DNA from: Calliopsis andreniformis
Taxonomy: Eukaryota > Arthropoda > Insecta > Hymenoptera > Andrenidae
NCBI RefSeq assembly: GCF_051401765.1
Contig: NW_027480481.1
Span: 2,604,001-2,668,000, forward strand
DNA: 64,000 bases
Reading direction: 5' to 3'
Shown piece after piece: positions 13,416 to 24,965 of the stretch (position 1 is the first letter of the stretch; each line of letters begins with the position of its first letter). The position numbers and the translations under genes were made by a program. The notes under the pieces were generated by a model, which saw nothing but the letters and a program-made list of their open reading frames with translations, was not told the origin of the DNA and did not search any database.

Positions 13416-14217
13416 CAATCCTCAATCCTCAATCTTCAATCCTCAATACTCAATACTCAATCCTCAATACTCAATTCTCAGTCCTCAATACTCAATCCTC
13501 AGTCGTCAATCCTCAATCCCCAATCCTCAATCTTAAATCCTCAATCCTCAATCCTCAGCCCTCATCCTCAATCCTCAATCCTCAATCCTCAACCCACAAG
13601 CGTCAATCCTCAATCCTCAATCCTGAACCCTCAATCCACAGTCCTCAAACCTCAATCCGGAATCCTCAATCTTGAATCCTGAACCTTCAGCCGTTGGTCC
13701 TCAGCAATCTATCGTCAATCCACAATCCTCAATAGAATATCCTCAATTCACAGTTTTCAATACTCAATCCCCATTCTTCAATCATCAAATCTCAATCCAC
13801 AAACATCAATTCTCATCACTCAACCCTCAGCACTCAGTCCTCAATCTTCAATCCACAATCCTCAATCCTCAATCTTCAATCCTCAATCCTCAATTCTCAA
13901 TCCTCAATACTCAATCCTCAATCCTCAATCCTCAATCCTCAATCCTCAATCCTCAATCCTCAATCCTCATACTTCGATCCTCAATACCCAATCTTCAATC
14001 TTCAATCCTCAATCATCAATCCTCAATTCTCAATCCTTAATCCTCAATCCTCAGACCTCAAACATCAATACTCAACGCTCAGTCCTCGTCCTGAATCCTC
14101 AACCCTCAATCCTCAATTCTCAATCCTCAGTCCTCAACCCTCAATCCTGAATCCTCAATCCTGAATCCTCAATCTTCAGCCCTCAGTCCTCAGCCATCAA
14201 TCCTCAATTCTCAATAC

Positions 14218-15295
14218 TCAAGAGAATATCCTGAATTCTCATGGTTCAATACTCAATCCACAAAATTCAATAATCAAATCTCAATCCTCAAACATCATTT
14301 CTCAACACTCAAACCTCAATACTCAGTCCTCTCTCTTCAATACTCCACCCTCAATCCTCAATCCTCAAGCGTCAATCCTCAATCCTCAATCCTCATCCCT
14401 CAATCCTCAGTCCTCAAACCTCAATCCGGAATCCTAAACCTTGAATCCTCAGCCTTCAGCCGTCGGTCCTCAACAAACAATTGTCAATCCCCAATCCTCA
14501 GTAGAATATCCTCAGTTCACAGTTTTCATTACTCAATACTCAATCTGCAATCTTCAAATCTCTATCCACAAACATCAATACTCATCACTCAACCCTCAAC
14601 ACTCAGTCCTCAATCCTCAATATTCAATCCTTAATCCTCAATCCTCAATCCACAATCCTCAACATTCAATCCTCAATACTCAATCTTCAATGCTCATTCC
14701 TCAATCCTCAATCCTCAATTCTCAATCCTCAATCGTCAATCTTCAATCCTCTATACTCGATCTTCAACCCTCAATCCTCAATCCTCAATCCTCGATACTC
14801 AATATTCAACACACAACCCTCAATATTCAACACTCAAGCCTCAAACATCAATCCTCAATACCCAATCATCAATCCTCAATTCTCAAAACTCAATAGAATA
14901 CCCTGAATTCTCATGGTTCAATACTCAATCCACAATATTCAATAATCAAATCTCAATCCTCAAACATCAATTCTCAACACTCAATACTCAACACTCAGTC
15001 CTCTCTCTTCAATCCTCCATCCTCGACCCTCAATCCTCAAGCGTCAATCCTCAATCCTCAATCCTCAACCCTCAATCCTCAGTCCTCAAACATCAATCCC
15101 GAATACTCAATTCTGAATCCTCTATCTTCAGCCCTCAGTCCTCAAAAATCAATTGTCAATCCTCAATCCTCAATAGAATATCCTCAATTCACAGTTTTCA
15201 ATACTGAACCCCATTCTTCAATCTTCAAATCTCAATCCACAAACATCAATTCTCATCACTCAACCATCAACACCCAGTCCTCAATCTTCAATCCT
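14218..15295 (+). repeat. Run of two E2-E1 modules (I, II)
   Basis: Pairs at 14,223/14,503 and 14,895/15,175, each 280 bp, with a 672-bp step between E2 cassettes, as in the 11.8-kb run. The first E2 is preceded by TCAAGAGAATATCC. The second E2 reads AATACCCTG. An orphan E2 follows at 15,531. Confidence 0.87.
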
Positions 15296-16547
15296 CAATC
15301 CTCAATCCTCAACCTTCAATCCTCATAACTCAATACTCAGTCCTCAATCCTCAATTCTCAGTCCTCAATACTCATTCCTCTATCCTCAATCGTAAATCCT
15401 CAAAGCCCAATCCTCAATCTTCAATCCTCAATCCTCAATCCTCAATCCTCAATCCTCAATATTCAACACACAACCCTCAACCATCAATCCTCAATACTCA
15501 ACCATCAATCCTCAATTCTCAATACTCAATAGAATATCCTGAATTCACATGGTTCAATACTCAATCCACAAAATTCAGTAATCAAATCTCAATCCTCAAA
15601 CATCAATTCTCAACACTCAATCCTCAATACACAGTCCTCTCTCTTCAATCCTCCATCCTCAATCCTCAACCCTCAATTCTCAGTCATCAATACTCAATCT
15701 TCAATACACAATCCTCAATCCTCAATCCTCAATCCTCAATCCTCAATTCTCAACCCTCAATCCTCATTCCTCAAACCTCAATCCTCAACCCTCAGCCCTC
15801 ATCCTCAATTCTCAATTCTCAATCCTCAATCCTCAATCCCCAATCTTCAATCCTCAATAATCAATCTCCAATCCTAGATCCTCAATCCCCAATCTTCAAT
15901 CCTTAATCCTCAACCTTCAATCCTCATTCCCCAGTCCTCAATCTTCAATCCTCAATGCTCAATCCTCAATGCTCAATCCTCAATCCTCAATCATCATTCC
16001 TCAATCCTCAGCCCTCAACCCTCAAACCTCATTCCTCAACCGTCAGTCCTCGTCCTCAATCGTCAACCCTCAATCCTCAATCCTCAATCTTCAATCCTCA
16101 ATACTCAATATTCAATACTCAATCCTCAATCCCGAATCCTCAATCCTGAATCCTCTATCTTCAGCCCTCAGTCCTCAAAAATCAATTGTCAATCCTCAAT
16201 GCTCAATAGAATATCCTCAATTCACAGTTTTCAATACTGAACCCCATCCTTCAATCTTCAAATCTCAATCCACAAACATCAATTCTCATCACTCAACCAT
16301 CAACACCCAGTCCTCAATCTTCAATCCTCAATCCTCAATCCTCAACCTTCAATCCTCAATACTCAATACTCAATCCTCAATCCTCAATTCTCAGTCCTCA
16401 ATACTCAATCCTCAATCGTCAATCCTCAATCCCCAATCCTCAATCTTCAATCCTCAATTCTCAATCCTCAATCCTCAATCCTCAATATTCAACACACAAC
16501 CCTCAACCATCAATCCTCAACACTCAACCATCAATCCTCAATTCTCA

Positions 16548-16850
16548 ATACTCAATAGAACACCCTGAATACTCATGGTTCAATACTCAATCCACAAAAT
16601 TCAATAATCAAGTCTCAATCCTCAAACATCAATTCTCAACACTCAATACTCAACACTCAGTCCTCTCTCTTCAATCCTCCATACTCAACCCTCAATCCTC
16701 AAGCGTCAATCCTCAATCCTCTATCCTCAACCCTCAATCCTCAATCCTCGATCCCCAATCCTCAATCTTCAGTCCACAATCGTCAATCCTCAATCCTCAA
16801 CCCTCAATCTTCAATACTCAATACTCAATCTTCAATCCTCAATCCTCAAT
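16548..16850 (+). repeat. Junction segment between the two 8.4-kb copies
   Basis: This segment holds an orphan E2 cassette (near 16,557) with unusual changes, AGAACACCC and GAATACTCATGG in place of AGAATATCC and GAATTCTCATGG, so it has lost the EcoRI-type palindrome found in most E2 copies. It has no counterpart at the end of copy 2, which at 24,965 jumps instead to a CAGACATCAAAC segment. It may be the remains of an older neighbouring unit. Confidence 0.6.
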
Positions 16851-18390
16851 CCTCAATCCTCAATCCTCACTCTTCAATTCTCAATACCCAATCCTCAATC
16901 TTCAGTCCTCAATCCTCAATCCTCAATCCTCAATTCTCAATCCTCAACCCCAGTCCTCAGTCCTCAAACCTCAATCCTCAATCCTCAGCCCTCATCCTCA
17001 ATCCTCAATCCTCAATCCTCAACCCTCAAGCGTCAATCCTCAATCCTCAATCCTGAAACCTCAATCCACAGTCCTCAAACCTCAATCCGGAATCCTCAAT
17101 CTTGAATCCTGTACCTTCAGCCGTTGGTCCTCAACAATCTATCGTCAATCCCCAATCCTCAATAGAATATCCTCAATTCACAGTTTTCAATACTCAATCC
17201 CCATTCTTCAATCTTCAAATCTCAATCCACAAACATCAATTCTCATCACTCAACCCTCAGCACTCAGTCCTCAATCTTCAATCCACAATCCTCAATCCTC
17301 AATCTTCAATCCTCAATCCTCAATTCTCAATCCTCAATACTCAATCTTCAACCCTCAATCCTCAATCCTCAATCCTCAATCCTCAATCCTCATTCTTCAG
17401 TCCTCAGTCCTCAATCTTCAATCCTCAATACTCAACCTTCAATAATCAATCCTCAATTCTCAATCCTCAATACTCAATCCTCAATCGTCAATCCTCAATC
17501 CCCAATCCTCAATCTTCAGTCCACAATCCTCAATCCTCAATCCTCAACCCTCAATCTTCAATACTCAATACTCAATCTTCAATCCTCAATCCTCAATCCT
17601 CAAACCTCAAGCATGAATACTCAACCCTCAGACCTCGTCCTCAATCCACAACACTCAATCCTCGATCCTCAATCTTCAATACTCAACCCTCAATCCTCAA
17701 TGCTCAATCCTCAATACCCAATCCTCAATCTTCAACCCTCAATCCACAATCCTCAATCCCCAATCCTCAACCCTCAATCCTCATTCCACAAACCTCAATC
17801 CTGAATCCTCAATCCTGAATCCTCAATCTTCAGCCCACAGTCCTCAACTATCAGTTGTCAATCCTCAATCCTCAATAGAATATCCTCACTTCACAGGATT
17901 CAATACTCAATACTCAACCTGCAATCTTCAAATCTCTATCCACAAACATCAATTCACATCACTCAACCCTCAATACTCAGTCCCCAATCCTCAATCTTCA
18001 ACCCTCAATCCTCAATCCTCAATCCTCAATCCTCAATCCTCAATCCTCAATCTTCAATCCTCAATACTCAATCCTCAATCCTCAATCCTCAATCCTCAAT
18101 CCTCATTCTTCAATCCTCAATACCCAATCCTCAATCTTCAGTCCTCAATCCTCAATCCTCAATCCTCAATTCTCAATCCTCAACCCCAGTCCTCAGTCCT
18201 CAAACCACAATCCTAAATCCTCAGCCCTCATCCTCAATCCTCAATCCTCAATCCTCAACCCTCAAGCGTCAATCCTCAATAATCAATCTTCAATCCTCAA
18301 TCCTCAATCTTCAATCCTCAATACTCAATATTCAATCCTCAATCCTCAATCCTCAATCCTCAATCCTCAATCCCCAATCCTCAATCTTCA

Positions 18391-18707
18391 ATCATCCATA
18401 CTCAAACTGCAATCCTCAATCCTCAGTCCTCACTCCTCAATCCTCACTCTTCAACCCTCAATAGCGAATCCTCAATCTTCAATCCTCAATCCTCAATCCC
18501 CAATTCTCAATCCTCAATCCTCAGTCCACAGCCCTCAAACGTCAATCCTCAACCCTCAGCCCTCATCCTCATTCCTCAATCCTCAATGCTCAATCCTCAA
18601 TCTTCAATCCTCTATAATCAATCTTCAATCCTCAATCCTCAATCCTCAATCCTCAGACCACAAACCTGAATCCTGAATCCTCAATCCTGAATCCTCAATC
18701 TTCAGCA
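18391..18707 (+). repeat. Short H module, 276-bp form
   Basis: H at 18,391, first TGA at 18,667 (276 bp), CAGCACTGGG end. Copy of 10,044 at +8,347 bp, with GTCCACAGCCC near 18,526 for GTCCTCAGCCC. Confidence 0.8.
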
Positions 18708-20111
18708 CTGGGTCCTCAACAATCAGTTGTCAATCCTCAATCCCCAATAGAATATCCTCAATTCAGAGTTTTCAAAACTCAATACTCAATCTGCAGTCTT
18801 CAGATCTCTATCCACAAACATCAATTCTCATCACTCAACCCTTAATACTCAGTCCCCAATCCTCAATCTTCAATCCTCAATCCTCAATCCTCAATCCTCA
18901 ATCTTAATCTTCAATACTCAATACTCAATCTTCAGTCCTCAATCCTCAATCCTTAATCCTCAGTCCTCAACCTTCAATCCTCAATACTCAATCTTCAATC
19001 CTCAATCCTCAATCCTCAATCCTCAATCATCAATCCTCAATCCTAAATCGTCAATCTTCAATCCTCAATACTCAATCTTCAATCCTCAATCCTCAATTCT
19101 CAATCTTCAATCCTCAGTACCAAATCCTCAATCTCCAATACACAATCCTCAATCCTCAATCTTCAATCCTCAATACTCAATCTTCAATCATCAATCCTCT
19201 ATCCTCAATTCTCAATACTCATTCTTCAGTCCCCAATACCCAATCCTCAATCTTCAATCCTCAATCCTTAATCCTCAATTCTCAATCCTCAATCCTCAAT
19301 CCTCAGACATCAAACATCAATACTCAACACTCAATCCTCGTCCTCAATCCACAACCCTCAATCCTCGATCCTCAAACTTCAATCATCAATATTCAATCTT
19401 CAATCCTCAATCCTCAATCCTCAATCTTCAATCCTCAATCCTCAATCCACAGCCCTCATCCTCAATCCTCAATCCTCAATCCTCAACCCTCAAGCGTCAA
19501 TCCTCAATCCTCAATCCTGAACCCTCAATCCACAGTCCTCAAACCTCAATCCGGAATCCTCAATCTTGAATCCCGAACCTTCAGCCGTTGGTCCTCAGCA
19601 ATATATCGTCAATCCACAATCCTCAATAGAATATCCTCAATTCACAGTTTTCAATACTCAATCCCCATTCTTCAATCTTCAAATCTCAATCCACAAACAT
19701 CAATTCTCATCACTCAACCCTCAGCACTAAGTCCTCAATCTTCAATCCACAATCCTCAATCCTCAATCTTCAATCCTCAATCCTCAATTCTCAATCCTCA
19801 ATACTCAATCCTCAATCCTCAATCCTCAACCCTCAATCCTCAATCCTCAATCCTCAATCCTCATACTTCGATCCTCAATACCCAATCTTCAATCTTCAAT
19901 CCTTAATCATCAATCCTCAATTCTCAATCCTTAATCCTCAATCCTCAGACCTCAAACATCAATACTCAACGCTCAGTCCTCGTCCTCAATCCTCAATCCT
20001 CAATCCTCAATCCTCAATCCTCAGTCCTCAACCCTCAATCCTGAATCCTCAATCCTGAATCCTCAATCTTCAGCCCTCAGTCCTCAGCCATCAATCCTCA
20101 ATTCTCAATAC

Positions 20112-21847
20112 TCAATAGAATATCCTGAATTCTCATGGTTCAATACTCAATCCACAAAATTCAATAATCAAATCTCAATCCTCAAACATCATTTCTCAAC
20201 ACTCAATCCTCAATACTCAGTCCTCTCTCTTCAATACTACACCCTCAATCCTCAATCCTCAAGCGTCAATCCTCAATCCTCAATCCTCATCCCTCAATCC
20301 TCAGTCCTCAAACCTCAATCCGGAATCCTAAACCTTGAATCCTCAGCCTTCAGCCGTCGGTCCTCAACAATCAATTGTCAATCCCCAATCCTCAGTAGAA
20401 TATCCTCAATTCACAGTTTTCATTACTCAATACTCAATCTGCAATCTTCAAATCTCAATCCACAAACATCAATACTCAACACTCAATACTCAACACTCAG
20501 TCCTCTCTCTTCAATCCTCCATCCTCAACCCTCAATCTTCAAGCGTCAATCCTCAATCCTCAATCCTCAACCCTCAACACTCAGTCCTCAATCCTCAATA
20601 TTCAATCCTTAATCCTCAATCCTCAATCCACAATCCTCAACATTCAATCCTTAATACTCAATCTTCAATGCTCATTCCTCAATCCTCAATCCTCAATTCT
20701 CAATCCTCAATCGTCAATCTTCAATCCTCTATACTCGATCTTCAACCCTCAATCCTCAGTCCTCAATCCTCGATCCTCAATATTCAACACACAACCCTCA
20801 ATATTCAACACTCAAGCCTCAAACATCAATCCTCAATACCCAATTATCAATCCTCAATTCTCAAGACTCAATAGAATATCCTGAACTCTCATGGTTCAAT
20901 ACTCAATCCACAATATTCAATAATCAAATCTCAATCCTCAAACATCAATTCTCAACTCTCAATACTCAACACTCAGTCCTCTCTCTTCAATCCTCCATCC
21001 TCGACCTTCAATCCTCAAGCGTCAATCCTCAATCCTCAATCCTCAACCCTCAATCCTCAGTCCTCAAACCTCAATCCCGAATCCTCAATTCTGAATCCTC
21101 TATCTTCAGCCCTCAATTCCTCAAAAATCAATTGTCAATCCTCAATCCTCAACAGAATATCCTCAATTCGCAGTTTTCAATACTGAACCCCATTCTTCAA
21201 TCTTCAAATCTCAATCCACAAACATCAATCCTCATCACTCAACCATCAACACCCAGTCCTCAATTTTCAATCCTCAATCCTCAATCCTCAATCTTCAATC
21301 CTCAATACTCAATCCTCAATCCTCAATACTCAATTCTCAGTCCTCAATCCTCAATCCTCAATCCTCAATCATCAATATTCAACAGTCAAGCCTCAAACAT
21401 CAATCCTCAATACTCAATCATCAATCCTCAATTCTCAATACTCAATAGAATATGCTGAACTATCATGGTTCAATACTCAATCCACAATATTCAATAATCA
21501 AATCTCAATCCTCAAACATCAATTCTCAACACTCAATACTCAACACTCAGTCCTCTCTCTTCAATCCTCCATCCTCAACCCTCAATCTTCAAGCGTCAAT
21601 CCTCAATCCTCAATCCTCAACCCTCAATCCTCAGTCCTCAAACCTCAATCCCGAATCCTCAATCCTGAATCCTCTACCTTCAGCCCTCAGTCCTCAAAAA
21701 TCAATTGTCAATCCTCAATCCTCAACAGAATATCCTCAATTCGCAGTTTTCAATACTGAACCCCATTCTTCAATCTTCAAATCTCAACCCACAAACATCA
21801 ATCCTCATCACTCAACCATCAACACCCAGTCCTCAATCTTCAATCCT
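20112..21847 (+). repeat. Run of three E2-E1 modules (I, II, II), with insertion
   Basis: Pairs at 20,117/20,397 (280 bp), 20,873/21,154 (281 bp) and 21,447/21,727 (280 bp). The first E2-to-E2 step is 756 bp, 84 bp (12 heptads) longer than in copy 1. The single 281-bp pair has CTCAATTCCTC near 21,117 where the others have CTCAGTCCTC, an extra T. Confidence 0.88.
20465..20590 (+). repeat. Chimeric E1 with E2-derived patch (84-bp net insertion)
   Basis: The E1 of this module follows the usual E1 text to CAAACATCAATACTCA, then continues with E2-type text (ACTCAACACTCAGTCCTC, CTCTTCAATCCTCC, CAAGCGTCAATCC), and returns to E1 text at CCCTCAACACTCAGTCC. The net gain is 84 bp relative to 12,050 and 14,503. 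The entry and exit points lie where E1 and E2 are most alike. Confidence 0.8.
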
Positions 21848-22649
21848 CAATCCTCAATCCTCAATCTTCAATCCTCAATACTCAATACTCAATCCTCAAT
21901 ACTCAATTCTCAGTCCTCAATACTCAACCCTCAGTCGTCAATCCTCAATCCCCAATCCTCAATCTTAAATCCTCAATCCTCAATCCTCAGCCCTCATCCT
22001 CAATCGTCAATCCTCAATCCTCAACCCACAAGCGTCAATCCTCAATCCTCAATCCTGAACCCTCAATCCACAGTCCTCAAACCTCAATCCGGAATCCTCA
22101 ATCTTGAATCCTGAACCTTCAGCCGTTGGTCCTCAGCAATCTATCGTCAATCCACAATCCTCAATAGAACATCCTCAATTCACAGTTTTCAATACTCAAT
22201 CCCCATTCTTCAATCATCAAATCTCAATCCACAAACATCAATTCTCATCACTCAACCCTCAGCACTCAGTCCTCAATCTTCAATCCACAATCCTCAATCC
22301 TCAATCTTCAATCCTCAATCCTCAATTCTCAATCCTCAATACTCAATCCTCAATCCTCAATCCTCAATCCTCAATCCTCAATCCTCAATCCTCAATCCTC
22401 ATACTTCGATCCTCAATACCCAATCTTCAATCTTCAATCCTCAATCATCAATCCTCAATTCTCAATCCTTAATCCTCAATCCTCAGACCTCAAACATCAA
22501 TACTCAACGCTCAGTCCTCGTCCTGAATCCTCAACCCTCAATCCTCAATTCTCAATCCTCAGTCCTCAACCCTCAATCCTGAATCCTCAATCCTGAATCC
22601 TCAATCTTCAGCCCTCAGTCCTCAGCCATCAATCCTCAATTCTCAATAC

Positions 22650-23727
22650 TCAAGAGAATATCCTGAATTCTCATGGTTCAATACTCAATCCACAAAATTC
22701 AATAATCAAATCTCAATCCTCAAACATCATTTCTCAACACTCAATCCTCAATACTCAGTCCTCTCTCTTCAATACTCCACCCTCAATCCTCAATCCTCAA
22801 GCGTCAATCCTCAATCCTCAATCCTCATCCCTCAATCCTCAGTCCTCAAACCTCAATCCGGAATCCTAAACCTTGAATCCTCAGCCTTCAGCCGTCGGTC
22901 CTCAACAATGAATTGTCAATCCCCAATCCTCAGTAGAATATCCTCAATTCAAAGTTTTCATTACTCAATACTCAATCTGCAATCTTCAAATCTCTATCCA
23001 CAAACATCAATACTCATCACTCAACCCTCAACACTCAGTCCTCAATCCTCAATATTCAATCCTTAATCCTCAATCCTCAATCCACAATCCTCAACATTCA
23101 ATCCTCAATACTCAATCTTCAATGCTCATTCCTCAATCCTCAATCCTCAATTCTCAATCCTCAATCGTCAATCTTCAATCCTCTATACTCGATCTTCAAC
23201 CCTCAATCCTCAATCCTCAATCCTCGATCCTCAATATTCAACACACAACCCTCAATATTCAACACTCAAGCCTCAAACATCAATCCTCAATACCCAATCA
23301 TCAATCCTCAATTCTCAAAACTCAATAGAATATCCTGAATTCTCATGGTTCAATACTCAATCCACAATATTCAATAATCAAATCTCAATCCTCAAACATC
23401 AATTCTCAACACTCAATACTCAACACTCAGTCCTCTCTCTTCAATCCTCCATCCTCGACCCTCAATCCTCAAGCGTCAATCCTCAATCCTCAATTCTCAA
23501 CCCTCAATCCTCAGTCCTCAAACATCAATCCCGAATCCTCAATTCTGAATCCTCTATCTTCAGCCCTCAGTCCTCAAAAATCAATTGTCAATCCTCAATC
23601 CTCAATAGAATATCCTCAATTCACAGTTTTCAATACTGAACCCCATCCTTCAATCTTCAAATCTCAATCCACAAACATCAATTCTCATCACTCAACCATC
23701 AACACCCAGTCCTCAATCTTCAATCCT
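22650..23727 (+). repeat. Run of two E2-E1 modules (I, II)
   Basis: Pairs at 22,655/22,935 and 23,327/23,607, 280 bp each, with a 672-bp step. Just before the first E1 the usual CAACAATCAATTGTC reads CAACAATGAATTGTC. This run is the copy of 14,223-15,175. Confidence 0.87.
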
Positions 23728-24965
23728 CAATCCTCAATCCTCAACCTTCAATCCTCATAACTCAATACTCAGTCCTCAATCCTCAATTCTCAGTCCTCAA
23801 TACTCATTCCTCTATCCTCAATCGTAAATCCTCAATGCCCAATCCTCAATCTTCAATCCTCAATCCTCAATCCTCAATCCTCAATCCTCAATATTCAACA
23901 CACAACCCTCAACCATCAATCCTCAATACTCAACCATCAATCCGCAATTCTCAATACTCAATAGAATATCCTGAATTCTCATGGTTCAATACTCAATCCA
24001 CAAAATTCAGTAATCAAATCTCAATCCTCAAACATCAATTCTCAACACTCAATCCTCAATACACAGTCCTCTCTCTTCAATCCTCCATCCTCAATCCTCA
24101 ACCCTCAATTCTCAGTCATCAATACTCAATCTTCAATACACAATCCTCAATCCTCAATCCTCAATCCTCAATCCCCAATTCTCAACCATCAATCCTCATT
24201 CCTCAAACCTCAATCCTCAACCCTCAGCCCTCATCCTCAATTCTCAATTCTCAATCCTCAATCCTCAATCCCCAATCTTCAATCCTCAATAATCAATCTC
24301 CAATCCTAGATCCTCAATCCCCAATCTTCAATCCTTAATCCTCAACCTTCAATCCTCATTCCCCAGTCCTCAATCTTCAATCCTCAATGCTCAATCCTCA
24401 ATCCTCAATCATCATTCCTCAATCCTCAGCCCTCAACCCTCAAACCTCATTCCTCAACCGTCAGTCCTCGTCCTCAATCGTCAACCCTCAATCCTCAATC
24501 CTCAATCTTCAATCCTCAATACTCAATATTCAATACTCAATCCTCAATCCCGAATCCTCAATCCTGAATCCTCTATCTTCAGCCCTCAGTCCTCAAAAAT
24601 CAATTGTCAATCCTCAATGCTCAATAGAATATCCTCAATTCACAGTTTTCAATACTGAACCCCATCCTTCAATCTTCAAATCTCAATCCACAAACATCAA
24701 TTCTCATCACTCAACCATCAACACCCAGTCCTCAATCTTCAATCCTCAATCCTCAATCCTCAACCTTCAATCCCCAATACTCAATACTCAATCCTCAATC
24801 CTCAATGCTCAGTCCTCAATACTCAATCCTCAATCGTCAATCCTCAATCCCCAATCCTCAATCTTCAATCCTCAATTCTCAATCCTCAATCCTCAATCCT
24901 CAATATTCAACACACAACCCTCAACCATCAATCCTCAACACTCAACCATCAATCCTCAATTCTCA

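Larger units (their letters stand above)
8500..16547 (+). repeat. 8.4-kb tandem duplication, copy 1
   Basis: Landmarks recur in copy 2 at shifts of 8,347 bp (CCCCAGTCC at 8,601 and 16,948; E2 at 11,770 and 20,117), then 8,432 bp (E2 at 13,015 and 21,447; 14,223 and 22,655), then 8,418 bp (about 15,969 and 24,387). The step from 8,347 to 8,432 is mostly an 84-bp insertion in copy 2. The copy holds, in order, a short H cassette (10,044), E2-E1 modules of type I, II, II (11,770-13,295) and type I, II (14,223-15,175), and an orphan E2 (15,531). All long open frames here are in the heptad pattern and are not called as genes. Confidence 0.85.
16851..24965 (+). repeat. 8.4-kb tandem duplication, copy 2
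   Basis: The order of cassettes is the same as in copy 1: short H at 18,391, modules at 20,117/20,397, 20,873/21,154, 21,447/21,727, 22,655/22,935 and 23,327/23,607, then an orphan E2 at 23,963. Copy-specific features are an 84-bp insertion near 20,470-20,590 and a single extra T near 21,117 that makes one E2-E1 distance 281 bp. The right edge is where identity with 16,547 stops abruptly. Confidence 0.85.
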
